Shown here: one piece after another, positions 1-12,243 of the stretch
How the letters are laid out: each line of letters starts with the position of its first letter
Numbering within the stretch: the stretch's first letter is position 1
Assembly (NCBI GenBank): GCA_946122785.1
Contig: CAMGYJ010000011.1
Coordinates: 4,588,001 to 4,652,000 of the forward strand
Length of the DNA: 64,000 bases
Origin: Linum tenue
Lineage: Eukaryota; Streptophyta; Magnoliopsida; Malpighiales; Linaceae
Direction: 5' to 3'
The notes under the pieces: model-generated
Database searches by the model: none
What the model saw: the letters and a program-made list of their open reading frames with translations, nothing else
What the model was told of the DNA's origin: nothing
Made by a program: the position numbers and the translations under genes

Positions 1-196
1 TTCTTGTGTTATCCTTCTTCCCTTGACTAAATTGCCAATGAAGCAGCAGAAAAATATAACTATAGACATGAAGCTCGCTAGTCTTCTCTCTTTCTGCGTT
101 GAAAAAATGGTGATGTTGGGAGGAAGCCAGTCAAGCCAAGCCACGCTTTGGACGAAGATGGCGAAGGTGAGAAAAAAGAAGCAGCAGAAAAAGAGC

Positions 197-267
197 TGCA
201 CCAGCCGGGAATCGAACCCGGGTCTGTACCGTGGCAGGGTACTATTCTACCACTAGACCACTGGTGC
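197..267 (-). tRNA. tRNA-Gly (GCC anticodon)
   Basis: The reverse complement folds as a standard cloverleaf. It has a 7-bp acceptor stem GCACCAG/CTGGTGC with discriminator A, an internal A-box (TGGTCTAGTGG), anticodon GCC in the loop CTGCCAC, and a B-box GGTTCGATTCC. There is no intron, and the length of 71 nt is normal for plant tRNA-Gly(GCC). It lies about 80 bp from the copia element; a tRNA neighbour may have influenced the insertion, but that is inference. Confidence 0.96.
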
Positions 268-348
268 CATTTGTTATCGAAGGAGAGCATAAAAGCTTAA
301 CTACCATCATGCACTTTATCACGTTCATTTTTATTACAAGGGAGAGCA
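268..348. other. Short spacer between tRNA-Gly and the copia element
   Basis: Nothing recognisable lies here. The spacer ends at the target-site duplication of the retrotransposon. Confidence 0.5.
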
Positions 349-353
349 ATCTG

Positions 354-536
354 TAAAGACTCAAGACCTGAGCTTTCTATTATCAACTCAATGTTTATAT
401 AGTACAATTCAGCAGAGTGTGCAACGGAAGAAAAGTAACAGAAGGAGTGAAAGCTGGAGAGAAAAGTGGAGTACAACGTTCCACAAATAACAAATAACAA
501 GAAGCCTAAACTGCAGGAGGCAGGTATACTTCATCA
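354..536 (-). repeat. 3' LTR of the copia element
   Basis: A 183-bp copy of the repeat at 4432-4613, lying downstream of the RNase H coding region on the minus strand. Confidence 0.93.
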
Positions 537-3500
537 CCCCCGCAAGTTGAGGCTCGGAGAGACGAAACTTGGAGCAGAACTTGGTGAAGGGTTGTCGAGG
601 TAATGGTTTAGTGAGGACATCTGCAAGTTGATCGGGAGCCGGAAGATAATGCACGTGAAGCTGCCCTTTGCTGACTTGATCACGTACAAAGTGGAACTCG
701 ATTTCCATATGCTTCGACCGATTGTGAAACACCGGATTATGAGCAAGGAAAGTTGCTCCTAGGTTGTCACACCAAAGAGCTGGAGCTGAGGGTAGCTGCT
801 GCCCTAATTCAGTGAGTAAAGACTGTAACCAGAGAACCTCCGAAGCCAGAGTAGCAAGAGCACGATATTCACATTCGGTAGATGAGCGGGCAACAAACTT
901 TTGTTTCCGAGTGGACCAGGAAACCAGATTGGAGCCGCAGAATACGGCGAACCCAGTGACAGACTTGCGATCCTGTGGGCAAGATGCCCAAGAGGCATCT
1001 GAGTAGCCATGAACATGTAGAGATGAAGATTTGGTGATGACCAGTCCACGATCGATAGTGCCTTTCAAGTATCGTAGAATCCGTTTTACAGCGGCCCAAT
1101 GATTATCCGTTGGGGCGTGCTGGAATTGAGAAACATGATTCACTGCAAATGCAACGTCTGGGCGAGTAAAACTGAGATACTGCAGACCACCAACTATGCT
1201 GCGATACATGGCTGGATCTGTGAATAGAGGCGAGGAGGACAGGGCAGACTGTTGAACTATGTCAGTTGTGCAGGGTGTGGAGATTGCATTTGCCTCGGAC
1301 ATATGAGCACGTTCAAGTAAATCCTGGACGAACTTGCGCTGCCGAAGAAGAATTCCAGTGGGCGTGCGACACACTTCAATGCCAAGGAAATAGGACAGAG
1401 GGCCCAACTCACGAAGAGCAAAGTTGTCGCGGAGAAATGTGAACAGCCTCTGTATGAAAGATGAATCATTGCCTGTGATGACTATGTCGTCAACATAGAC
1501 GAGCATATAAACCCGAGTTGGACCAGTCTTGCAGATGAACACGAGTCGGAAATCGGGCGACGAGGAGGCAAGGGCGTCGGTGTTCGGCGAGAGGAAGAGA
1601 TTGGGGACGAGGGAGAACGAAGGAGGGTAGGTGGAGAAGGCGGGTTAATTTGGGCCTGGGATATGGGCTGGTTGGAGGATGGTGGGTTGGTAAGTGGTGT
1701 AGGAGTAGTTGGGTGAGGATGGGCCGGGGATGATTGCTGGATAGCTATAGAGGAGGGAGAGGGAATAGATGGTGTAGGACGATGAGGGTGATTGGTGGGA
1801 AAACGACGACGCTGATATTGAAGTAGAGGGCGAGTTGGGTGGGAGGAAGTCTCTGGATTGGTGGGCTGGGGAAGAGGCTGCAGGGGAGTTGGAGAACCGG
1901 GCAAAGGCTGATTTGGGCTAGGAAAGTGATCGGTAATGGGCCGGGGAAGGGCAGGGGGAGATGGGCCAGGGAGAGCTGCAGACGGAGGAGGAAGCAAAAT
2001 GGGCTGGGAAGTAGAAATAGTGGGCAAGGATGGGGAGGGGGTAGTCAACTCGGCAAACGGAAAACGAGACTCATCAAATAAAACATGGCGACTAACATAG
2101 ATCTGACCAGTGGGAATGTGAAGGCAACTATAACCCTTCTGTAGTTTGCTGTACCCAAGAAAAACACATGGAACAGACCGAGGAGCCAATTTGTTTGGAG
2201 TGAGGGGACGAAGCCAAGGGTAACAGAGACACCCAAAGACACGAAGATTAGTGATATCGGGGGCGCGGTGAAAAAGGAAATGAAAGGGGGAATCATGAGC
2301 AAGAAGCGGAGTAGGAGTGCGATTGATGAGATAACAGGCTGTGTCGAAAGCAAGAGGGCAGTATTTTAGGGGGACATTGGCTTGATGGAGAAGAGCAAGA
2401 CCGTTATTAACAATATGCCGATGTTTACGTTCGGCGCACCCATTTTGTTCAGGAGTATATGGTCAGGAAGAGCGATGAGCAATGCCATTTTGGGCGAGAT
2501 AAGTGGATAGGGCTTGATATTCGCCACCCCAGTCGGACTGAAAAGTTTTGATTGGGAGGTCAAAGAATTTTTCCACTAATTGCCGAAATTGAATAAACAC
2601 ATTAAGCAATTGTGATTTATAACGAATAAAATAAATCCACGAGAATTTGCTATAATGGTCATGAAAAATAATATAATAGGATTGCTCATCGTAAGACAAA
2701 ATAGGAGCAGGACCCCATACATCACTACAGACGAGTTCAAGAGGAGCATGAGCATGAAATGTAGAAACAGAAAAAGGTAGTTTGTGGATTTTACTGACGG
2801 CACAGCCATGACACAAAGAAGGAGAAGATGGGTCGAATTTAATTTTATTCTGGTGAAGGACTTGCTTGACCGCACATGCGTGAGCATGCCCAAGCCGGCG
2901 ATGCCAAGTATCAAACAAAGCCACACAAGCAATGGGGGAAAGTGATCGAGAAATAGTGAGGGGAAGCGAGTAAAGACCATCCACGGCAAAGCCACGATGA
3001 AGTTCACGCCCCGTGCGTCGGTCCTTGATGAGAAAAAGAGAGTAAAAAAATTCAATCGATATAGGATTAGAACGAGTGAGAGAGCTAATGGAGAGAAGAT
3101 TGTAGGGAGCATCACGCACATGCAGAATATTATCCAAAGAGATTGAAGTATTGGATAAAGAAGTTGAGGAGGAGCCAAATCGAGAGATGGGAAGAGAGTT
3201 ACCGTTGCCAAAGGTCACTTGGTCAGTCCCGTTGTACTCAGAATGATGAGCAAGGTTGTCCAATTCCGAGGTGAGATGATGATTCGTACCCGAATCCAGA
3301 ATCCATTGGTGAGAATCGAAGGGCTGGACTGGGGAGGAAGAGTATAGTGTGTGTGGGCCAGCAGGAGCACGGGAAGGACGAGGGTGATAAGGCTGGACAG
3401 ATTGGGCCGAGGTAGGGTTCTGAGGAATCAGTGGGCTGGGGCAATGAGGCTTTATGTGGCCTCTTCCTCCACAGTTGTAACAGACCATACCACCGGTGGG

Positions 3501-4343
3501 CCGAGGCCCAAGAATCCCACTCGCTGGGCTTGACCTGCCAAAGGAATCAGAAACAAAAGAAGGGTTAGAGTAGCGACCACGACCATAGCCGCGACCTCTG
3601 CCAGGGCCGCCTCTGCCGCGGAATCCACCAACGCAGAAGAAGAAAGCCGACGGAGCTGGAGAGTCAGAGTGAGAAGCATATCGCTGGATCTGAAGTTCTT
3701 CACTGAGGAGAAGGGAATGGAGATTTTCGAAACTGATGGGTTCCAGCCTGGCCTCAATGTGACGCACGAAAGGCCGATAGTCTTCACCCATACCATCTAG
3801 GATCCAAGCTGTGAGATCTTCGTTTTTGACAGGGGATCCCAGGGCCGCCAATTGATCCGCCTTGCTTTTGGCATTTTGAAGGTAGTCATGAATACTGGCG
3901 TCGCCGCGACGGATGGTTTGGAGTGTCTTAGTGAGCTGCCGAATCTGGATTTGCAAACCAGAGGCGTAGATAGTGGCAAGAGCTGACCACGCATCAAACG
4001 CTGTGACCTTGTTGATGATGTTGGGCATTACAGATTCAGAGAGGGAAAAATTGATCAAAGTAAGTACATATTGATCTCTTTGGTACCAAGTCCAGTAGGC
4101 TGGATTGGATTGGCCATCAATAGATTGTGGTGGAGCAGGAAGAGAGCCATCGTCATGGCCCATCAAACAGTGACAGCGAAGAAGCGGGATTATTTGAGCA
4201 TGTCATAGGAGGTAGTTGGTTGGTGTGAGTTTGACACTGAGCTAGGGATTGGCTGGGAGAGAGATAGCAGAGAAAGTGGACGACATAGAGGCAGAGTCGC
4301 CTGAAGCAGAGGAAGAAGAAATTGAGGATGATTCGGTGGCCAT
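537..4343 (-). pseudogene. Broken copia gag-pol polyprotein
   Basis: The frame starts at ATG 4343-4341. Gag is interrupted by TAG (4242-4244) and by TGA (4203-4205) at the place of the conserved Trp after NYLL. The frame then stays open to 2463 through a CCHC knuckle (CYNCGGRGHIKPHC), a protease motif altered to DSGT, the pre-integrase HHCC region (RRLGHAH...CHGC) and two of the DDE aspartates (CSDVWG, QSDWGGEY). A third nonsense codon (2463-2465) precedes PYTPEQNG. The integrase C-terminal part continues in the same frame to about 1560. There the sequence jumps directly to YVDDIVIT of reverse transcriptase in another frame, so the whole RT finger/palm part upstream of YVDD is deleted. RNase H follows (DNLGA, ADVLTKPLP). 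The element is not autonomous. Confidence 0.93.
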
Positions 4344-4431
4344 GGTGTGGCAGAGGAACAGGAAGAAGAACAGAGAGGAAAGACAGAAAGAGGATTTTGA
4401 TTCGTTAGAGTTTAAGTAGGCTCTGATACCA

Positions 4432-4613
4432 TAAAGACTCAAGACCTGAGCTTTCTATTATCAACTCAATGTTTATATAGTACAATTCAGCAGAGTGTGC
4501 AACGGAAGAAAAGTAACAGAAGGAGTGAAAGCTGGAGAGAAAAGTGGAGTACAACGTTCACAAATAACAGATAACAAGAAGCCTAAAATGCAGGAGGCAG
4601 GTACACTTCATCA
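4432..4613 (-). repeat. 5' LTR of the copia element
   Basis: A 182-bp copy, about 98% identical to 354-536. It directly abuts the tRNA-Met primer-binding site. The low divergence indicates a fairly recent insertion even though the coding part is broken. Confidence 0.93.
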
Positions 4614-4618
4614 ATCTG

Positions 4619-4853
4619 AACTGACTGAAAAGAGAAGGAGAAAGATGGTGCAAAAGGAATCTGTTAGCCATTAGCCGAGAGGATCATCACATACAATGTT
4701 ATAACAAACAGCTTGTAAATTGTACACTGGAGGAACAACGGCCACCAGTTATGGTGAAAATTTAAACAAATGAACGTTAACCTACCTGTTATGCACAACA
4801 AACAATGGATCCTGACTACAGTAACGAATTGCTGTATAGTACTGTAACTTAAA
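4619..4853. other. ATG7 3'-flanking region
   Basis: No coding signal. This is probably the 3' UTR and terminator region of ATG7, with the copia insertion at its far edge. Confidence 0.4.
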
Positions 4854-7800
4854 TCATATGTCAGCAAACCCGTCGTCATCGCCATCGTCGTCCCAATCTA
4901 TGTCGAACGAGTTGGCAGACTTGGTGAGCTCTGTAAGTCCCGTGAGATCAGCTAAGTAGGTAGGATGGTTGATTGCTTGAAGAAGGAATTCCAACCCTCT
5001 TTCCCTGTACTCCTTCACAACCTGAAAAGGAGAAAGAAATACAACCCCAGCCGACATTTCACTTCATGTCTAAACAAGGTATGTAAAGCAAGGAACAAAA
5101 GGGAGAAGCAGTCAGAAAAAGAAAACTTACTGTCAAGGAACAAGCAGTGCACCTATCGAAGGAGCGCCCCACGAGCTTCATCTGCGAGAAATCGAAGAGA
5201 TAACCTCTAATCTGATGCGGCAAGATGCCAAGCGCCAGCTCACTGTCGACACAAGCAAATGTCCTGTAAAACGGTAATTGTTCGATCAGATGCCAAGGGA
5301 AGATGAAAATTTTAAGGTTGAAAACAACATGATTTCCTATTTTACCCATCAGGGTGGTGCAGCATGTTCACGCAGAGTTCGACAGCGAGAGATGAGGCAT
5401 TGGAAGCGAGTCCTGGACGTGTAACGGTGCACTGTTGGTCCAAAGTGCGGTTTGATGTTGACTGCAGAAACAGTATGATTAGAGGCGGCAAATATATTGG
5501 TTTGCTGGGTTTCTCCAGAATTAACCTAATAATCCCAAAATACTTTGAATAAGAGTAACAGAGTTTTTCAGCAAAATTACATCGGTTGGTTGGACGACAT
5601 CATTGCAGAAGTAACAGCCCAATCTCTGCTGTTCTCTATTGGATAAAGCGAGGCTCTCCATCTCATCAGACAGAGCATTTGCAGCGTCGGCTTTTGAGGC
5701 ATTGGGCAAAGGGCCAGGTCCATGCCGCATTACAAGGAAGCTATCGAACCCTAGGGCTGCAGTTATAGTGATCTAGAGAAGGATAATGAATTGAAGATGA
5801 TAAGATATCAGGTTGAATCCAAATAAGACAAGCAATTAGTTCAACAAACTAAAGTTATAAGGGAAAAACCTTGTTAGCATTTGCACAAAGAAGGCTGGGA
5901 AGCCATCTGCTTTCTCTCGTATCGGTCAATAAGAAGACTGCGTCATGAGAATCAATCAAGTTATGCAGACGAGTACAATCATCTATTACTCCATCCACTT
6001 CTTGGCTAGTGGCTGGATGCCCAGGCATCGGTATAGCCATGACAACACCTTCAGCCTCCTAAAAAAGGCATGGACGACAGATCCTCAGTTCAGAGTGAAC
6101 AATGAAGCGAGAGATTACAGAAACGTCAGGAAGTACTTTCACATTGATTCACTTACAACAGCTGGAAATATTCTCTGGAGGCTTGTGACTGCTGCCAAGG
6201 CTTTATATTTACCACCATTAAGACAGTCATCAAATGTATACAGGGACTGCCTCAGTGGATTAGACATAGCCACCTTTCCATTGTCGAGTAGTGTAATCTT
6301 ACGGACGCCCCAAGCCTACAGGTCCATCAAATAGTTAGGGAAATTCAGATGCTTCAAATATGAAACTAAGAGGGTATCTTTCAAAAACACTCACCATGAG
6401 CCTTCGAGCAACCTCACAACCGAGGGTCCCTGCTCCCAAAAGAAGACACTTCGTAGAAGCCAACTTATCTAAGTCAAGCGAAGGAAGAGCACGCCAGCGC
6501 ATCAGTTTCAAATTTAGATCAGCTGCAGATATGGCCAGCCTGTTAAAAATACGTAAATATATCAGAAGAGTTGTGAATCAGAGTTGTGAATCATTAACAT
6601 GGAGTACGATGTAGCAGCAAGTGCAAGTGCAACAAACCTAGTTGGATCCATTGATTTAGCAAGGGTAATAGACCTCGGAACAGCTCTATCTTTGTTAAGC
6701 TCCCAACCTACTGCATTAGGTAGGTCCTTATGATCCCTATGAAATTGCAGACCAGTTAGACTACCACCAACTTTCAACAAAATCAAATTGAAAAGATTGA
6801 TAAGATGACTTAGAGCAGTTACCCAATTTCAGCCCAGACTACCTTGTGGAACCATGAAGTAAGACTTTGCCAACAAGGGATAACCCAAGATCAGCAAAAC
6901 CACGACTCTCTCTGTAGCAAAACAAGTCGACACTCTTGAGATTCCAACTCGAACAAATCAGTGCCAGAAGATTGCGAAGGGGCCAACCAGGGTTGCTCGG
7001 AAGATGACAAGGGTCATAAAAACCAAATAGAAGCTGCCAAATAGCAGGGGTAATGTCTTTAGCATTTAGCCGACTTACACAAATAACCTAACCGTTTCCC
7101 CAGTTCAACACCTAGGACGCATACCTTTTGACCATCACCTTGACAGGCTTCCCAGTCCTTTAGATGCCTAATCGAGGCACGGGAATCAGAAGCAATTGAG
7201 ACCAAGAAAAATGGCACACCTGTTACCGAGCATCACAAATGAATTAATCCCATACACTAACCAGATAAACACAAACCGGGATCTTTAACAAGTTACTAAA
7301 ATTTACCAGCTGTGGAGTTTGAGCTGCGCCATTCATTACAAGCCTTCGATACAGATTCAGCCTGGACATCACAAGTCATCGATCGTGTAAGTATTCACAA
7401 AAGTAAGAAAACAAATATCATCCCTCAACTATCCGAATTTTTGCAGCACCTCATCCAATGTAAACCACTGAGAAGCAGCCTTCAATTCTACCATCGTTGC
7501 AGGAGGATCAAGCACCAAAGCAGGGAAAGCAAACCAGTAATGAAAGCTCCATTTTTTCAGATCAGCAAATGATATAACAAGGAACCTCGATAGCAGAGCA
7601 GAGTCTTCCATCGCTCTCCCACTTTGGATATCTTCCCATATCTAACAATGTACAAAACAATCAATCAGCTACATATCCAAAATTCAAACTTATTCAACAA
7701 AGGCCAATTCACCTTCTTGGCTTCCTGCTTTAGCAAACTCTTCTTATCCAAAGCACGGAAGTCTTCCAATGTATTCGTATTGTACAGAATGCCAGGGACA

Positions 7801-8165
7801 GAACACCGATTCCTGTTTCCGCTAGCAATGGCTGGCACTGAAGATTGTTCATCTTCATCAGCTGGCAGAGATTCAGCAACCAGAGTCAAGTGATTTGACA
7901 CTTGAGAATGCGAGCAAGGCGCGTAGAAACCTGCAAACACATGAACCAAACCAAACCAAAGCTCAGTTCCAGTTTACTTCGTTCAATTCACTTGCAGTAA
8001 TTGGGAAATTCGGGGAAGGCGCTTACCGGTGATGGGTATGGGAGAATCGTCGATTCGAAACTTGTTCAGCTTCAAAGAAGACAACCTGTGCCAGAAACCC
8101 TCGTCGACGGAGCTCTGAAACGGCGCGAATTGCAGGATTGATCCATTCTCTCTTTTCGCCGCCAT
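4854..8165 (-). CDS. ATG7: ATG7, ubiquitin-like modifier-activating enzyme (autophagy E1)
   Basis: ATG7 activates ATG8 and ATG12 with ATP and passes them to the E2 enzymes ATG3 and ATG10 in cytosolic autophagosome formation. Fourteen exons join in phase: 8165-8027, 7930-7713, 7641-7450, 7361-7307, 7219-7125, 7033-6843, 6736-6638, 6539-6395, 6315-6157, 6058-5870, 5772-5581, 5461-5346, 5263-5131, 5021-4854. They give 2091 nt, 696 aa, very close to the 697 aa I recall for Arabidopsis ATG7. Visible features are the ATG7 N-terminal domain (starting [16 protein letters not shown]), the nucleotide-binding loop [11 protein letters not shown] near residue 365, the catalytic cysteine in QQCTVTRPG (about Cys569), and the acidic C-terminal tail ([10 protein letters not shown]). 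All introns are GT-AG and there are no stops, so the gene looks functional. It is divergently paired with PTC52 copy A. Confidence 0.96.
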
Positions 8166-8487
8166 AGCTCGGGGGATTGCAAGCTTCGCCGGTGGCCGTG
8201 GATTCTTCGGTCTGATCGATTTTGTCGAGATTTGCGTCGCCGATTATAGTTGGAAATAGAGTATACTTCCACGCTAACAAAAAAGCTCCAAAGTAGAGTC
8301 CTTTTTTTAATGAAAGTTTATACCTTTTCTTTCGATGCTTAGGAAAAGAAGAAAAGAAAAAAACAAAGCAAAAAGTAAACGTGAGGTGGAGGCCGCAGTG
8401 CCACGAGTTCATCGACTGATTAGTTACTACACTACATAACAGCCTCTCGGTTCTTCTACTTTTCTGTTTAGCGGGACCGAGGCAGCC
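8166..8487. promoter_or_regulatory. 322-bp shared divergent promoter, ATG7 / PTC52-A
   Basis: Only 322 bp separate the two opposing start codons, so both 5' UTRs and core promoters must fit here. I see no convincing TATA box for either gene, which suits a bidirectional TATA-less promoter; that is inference. An AT-rich stretch at about 8300-8370 is the likely central part. Confidence 0.55.
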
Positions 8488-10812
8488 ATGGAAGCTCTTA
8501 CAATTTCCTCCTCTGTTCTATCGCTTAACTTCCCTGCTGCTTCCCCCGGCGACACACACATATCCAAACCCAAGTCGCCAAATTTCCGGTGTTTTCCGGA
8601 ACCCATTTCATCTTTCCGGGGACGGCTTACCCACAGATCAAAATCCAAGCTTTTTCCTTCCAACGCCATATCCTCACCATCGCCGCCGTCCTCTGTTTCA
8701 GCGGAACCGTCCCCGCCGGAAATTGAAGAAGAAGTCGCCGTCGGCGAGGAGAAGTTCGACTGGTACGCGCAATGGTACCCGGTGATGCCGTTGTGTGATC
8801 TGGACAAGAGGGTCCCACATGCGAAGAAGGTATTGGGGATTGATGTGGTGGTGTGGTGGGACAGGAACGAGAATGCATGGAAGGTGTTCGACGATATGTG
8901 TCCGCACCGCCTGGCTCCGCTCTCCGAAGGAAGGATTGACCAATCGGGAAGACTGCAATGCGTTTATCACGGTTGGTGTTTCGATGGCTCCGGCAACTGC
9001 AAGCTCATCCCTCAAGCTCCTCTCGATGGCCCTCCTGTAAAATCTCTTGCTTCAGCTCTTCATATTCTATGCCTTAAGTTTTTTGCAGAAGTAAATTAGT
9101 AATGTTGGGATGAATTTTGGGGGGAAAATTGTAGGTTCACACCAACAAAAGGGCATGCGTTGCAGCTTATCCAACGATAGTGCATCATGACATAGTGTGG
9201 TTTTGGCCCAACTCTGATCCTCAATACAAAGACATCTTTGAGAAGAAGAAACCTCCATTCATTCCCGAGTTGGATGATCCATCGTTCACTAAGCTGATGG
9301 GGAACCGAGATATTGCTTACGGGTAATGCTCTAGATTCTGGTTTGATTGGAAGCAATTACTTGTGCTCTTGGCTGAATAAATTTCTTTTTATCAATGTTT
9401 GAGGTCTTAGGTATGATGTATTGGTTGAGAACCTTATGGATCCAGCTCATGTTCCCTATGCGCATTATGGTCTGATGCAAACAAGGAAGCCAGATGGTAG
9501 GTTTCGACTTCTGATGGGCCATTTAGCTCATTACTGTGACTAACATTTGGTTTTATTATTCCTCAAGTAACTTAAAGCTGGAAATCGTGTTTCAGTAAAG
9601 AGAGACAGAGAAGGTGGGAGACCACTTGATTTTGTAGTGAAGAAGCTAGACATGGATGGATTCTATGGAAAATTGGATATGGGCATCGGTCAATTCACTG
9701 CACCATGCATCTTCTCGCTCCGTACAAATCCTACACCCTCGGAAGATCAAGTTAATGGTGTTGTGGCATCAGCTTCCGAGACCAAGAAGGTAACTTTGCA
9801 TAATATTGATCTTAGATTTTGCTTGATGCTTTGATTTTGTGAATCTAACTGGCCTTTCTGATGATTCATTACTATGTACTTTGTCATTTTGCAGCCGTCA
9901 ACCCAGCGTAGAATGGCACTGGTGTTCATTTGTATCCCAGTTAGTCCAGGTTATAGCAGATTAATATGGGCCTTCCCGAGAAACTTTGGAGTTTGGCTTG
10001 ACAAAATTATTCCGAGATGGATGTTCCATGTTCCGCAAAACCTGATTCTGGATTCAGATTTGTACCTTCTTCATCTTGAGGTTCTTATTCCTGAACCTCC
10101 AAAGCTAAACTTCTTGAGAATTCTCCCTTTTTGTGAACCATAGTTTGCATTAGTTCGAGCATTGACTGGCCATATAAATGTTCTATACAGGAGCGCAAAA
10201 TTAAGGAATTCGGCCCTACCAATTGGCAGAAGGCGTGCTTCGTGCCTACTAAGTCCGACGCCCTTGTGGTTGGCTTCAGAAGATGGTTCAACAAATATGC
10301 CGGTGGTGAAGTTGACTGGAGAGGCAAGTATTCTGGCGATCTTCCCCCAACACCCCCAAGAGAACAGCTTCTGGACAGGTATTCCGAGACAATCTTATCC
10401 AAATGTTCGTATTCATTTCCACAGTCTTCGTTTCTCATTGTGATTACCTATAGTAAACTACAATGAGGCATCACTTTGAGCGGAGGAGGAGTTAAAATAC
10501 CTATAAACTGCGCGTCCATCTTCTACACACGGCCTAACTGACTTATCCGTTTCCAGGTACTGGACTCATACAGTAAACTGCCAAAGTTGCAGTAAGGCAC
10601 ACAAGAGCCTCAATGCCCTTGAGACCATCCTTCAAGTGGTAGCTGTTGGATTAGTCTGCGTAGTTGCAGCAACCATGCAGGGTGCGATGTCAACAGCTGC
10701 AAGAACTGGGCTGGCAATATTGGCAACAGCATGCTTTGCAGCTTCGAGATTGTTGGCTCATTTCGTTCATAAGAACTTCCGTTACCATGACTACAATCAC
10801 GCTTTTGTTTGA
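8488..10812 (+). CDS. PTC52: PTC52/ACD1-like Rieske oxygenase, copy A
   Basis: Chloroplast envelope Rieske non-haem iron oxygenase of the PAO/TIC55/PTC52 family; PTC52 is linked to protochlorophyllide a oxygenation and import. Seven exons: 8488-9036, 9135-9322, 9411-9496, 9596-9789, 9895-10080, 10191-10378, 10557-10812; 548 aa. The Ser-rich N-terminus (about residues 1-75) looks like a transit peptide. Rieske [2Fe-2S] ligands are CPH (138/140) and CVYH (158/161). The mononuclear iron site is [12 protein letters not shown] (about 253-264). Near the C-terminus are the family CxxC (NCQSC, 472/475) and two hydrophobic helices. It ends ...YHDYNHAFV, which I recall as the usual PTC52 ending. The start is chosen at the first ATG of the open frame. 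All signature residues are intact, so it is probably functional. Confidence 0.93.
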
Positions 10813-11249
10813 GGCAGCGATGGAATGGAAGCTTCACCGAGAAGCCTTTGCTGCGATGCGAAGCTGCTCTTAGCGCCGGGGAGAAGGTTTGATAAACGTA
10901 TGCTGGTAGTTTTGTATAGATATAAGATAGCAGTTGTCTACAAAAGTGTATCTTGTCAAGTGAATCAACATATCAAATACAGTAGCAACCTTGGTTAGCA
11001 GCCAACTCTTCGCCTGGGATAGGGAGTTGTCGAGCTCATTGTAACGATTAAAGAATACAGTTCAGATTCCAGACCGTTAAAAGTTAATCTACCCATTGAT
11101 CCTGGGAGTCAGAGCTGTAAATTACCAGTTACTCTCATCACTGCTAATCTACGTTCTTAATATTAATGCATTGTGATGATGAAGTGGCCTTAGCTCCTAA
11201 TGTTTTCTTGAAGACTATGTTCTTTGATGATGTTTGACGATTTTAGCAG
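10813..11249. other. 3' flank of PTC52-A
   Basis: No open frame of note. It probably holds the PTC52-A 3' UTR and the decayed intron leading into the pseudogene's exon 5. Confidence 0.4.
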
Positions 11250-11372
11250 CCATCGACACAATGGAGAACGGGCTTGGTTTTCATGTGTATCCCAGTTAGC
11301 CCATATCACAGTAGAGTAGATTAATATGGGCCTTCCAAGAAACTTTGGAGCCTGGCTTGACAAAAATGTTTC

Positions 11373-12054
11373 AACATGGACAGTGGCAGATCCAGGACAT
11401 ATAGAGCACTCGACCATTTTTCATTAAAAAAATTAAATATCGTAAAAAAAGTATAATGATCATAATTTTCTTTATAATGTCAATTATACATGACGTTCTT
11501 TTAGTTTAGCGAATTCATCGGTAATGAAGTTTTCATCCATACCAATAGCACATTCTCTTTCAAATAAAATAGTTAAGCAATCAACGAGAAATTCATTGCT
11601 GATTTTGTTGCGCAAATCAATTTTCACATGTTTAATTGTTTAAAAGTTTCTCTCAGTAATAGCCGTTAAAACGGGCAACGTCAACTAGATGAATCAACCG
11701 ACTAATCAATTTGTAATTTGTGTCTATTCCTATTTCCACCAGCTTCTCTAGTAGTTTTGCCAAGCGCACAAATCTCATATTTCTTTTAGACTTCTAAGTT
11801 TTAGACTTTTAGATTTTATTGTTGTTTTTTCAAAAATGAATTATTGGGGATAGAATTTCTAAGCTGAATTTAGAGTAGTGAGTTGAATACGTTCATCTTA
11901 ATTATTTTCTTAGTTACACAGTTTTATTATAAAATAACACCAGACTGAATGACTAAAATCAAAAAGTTCGTAAATGCATTGCTAGCTCTGGATCTAGATG
12001 AGGGTTGGACTATGACCCGAGGTGGCCACCCATGGATCCGCCACTAAAGATGGA
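11373..12054 (-). mobile_element. hAT DNA transposon remnant inside the PTC52 pseudogene
   Basis: The element (11381-12046, 666 bp) has imperfect terminal inverted repeats beginning CAGTGGCAGATCCAGG on the left and TAGTGGCGGATCCATG (reverse complement) on the right. The 8-bp target duplication is AACATGGA/AAGATGGA, with one mismatch. TIR style and TSD length fit hAT. It carries the end of a transposase on the minus strand. Confidence 0.85.
11484..11780 (-). pseudogene. hAT transposase C-terminal dimerisation domain fragment
   Basis: The minus-strand translation contains LPVLTAITERNF, a stop, then TIKHVKIDLRNKISNEF and further sequence ending at TAA (11484-11486). This matches the hAT dimerisation consensus (LPVSTATxERxFSAMKxxKxxLRNxM). 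Upstream (about 11690-11780), RFVRLAKLLEKLVEIG continues the domain in a shifted frame. An in-frame stop after ERNF and at least one frameshift make it non-functional. Confidence 0.8.
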
Positions 12055-12243
12055 TATTCAAAGTGTGGTTTAACTTGGATTTGGATTCAGATTTGTACCT
12101 TCTTCGTTTTGAGGTGATTATGTTCCTCCGAGACAATGTTTAGCTCCCTTGCGTTCGAGCATTAACTCGCCCAAGAAAACCTTTAAGCAGGATCGCAAAA
12201 TAATAGAAATCAAGGAATCCGACATTAGAAATTGGCAGGAGGC

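Larger units (their letters stand above)
349..4618 (-). mobile_element. Ty1-copia LTR retrotransposon, degenerate, with internal deletion
   Basis: The element (354-4613, minus strand) is flanked by the 5-bp target duplication ATCTG at 349-353 and 4614-4618. Two LTRs of about 182 bp differ by three substitutions and one indel. Next to the 5' LTR is a primer-binding site matching the 3' end of initiator tRNA-Met (TGGTATCAGAG, 4421-4431 minus). A G-run polypurine tract (about 537-543) precedes the 3' LTR. The termini read TG...TA rather than the usual TG...CA. Gene order gag-protease-integrase-RT-RNaseH marks Copia. At 4.26 kb it is short, because the RT N-terminal half is missing. It lies about 240 bp beyond the ATG7 stop codon. 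Confidence 0.95.

Noticed and set aside
1839..2081. Gly/Arg-rich plus-strand frame
   Set aside because: Antisense shadow of the Pro/Ser-rich linker between integrase and reverse transcriptase of the copia element.
4854..8165. ATG7 as a pseudogene, because no long open frame exists
   Set aside because: The fourteen exons join in phase with consensus splice sites to a full-length 696-aa protein with all catalytic residues.
10810..10860. PTC52 copy A as a frameshifted, truncated protein
   Set aside because: Its YNHAFV ending matches the form I recall for PTC52 in other plants, so the longer B and C tails are more likely the derived state.
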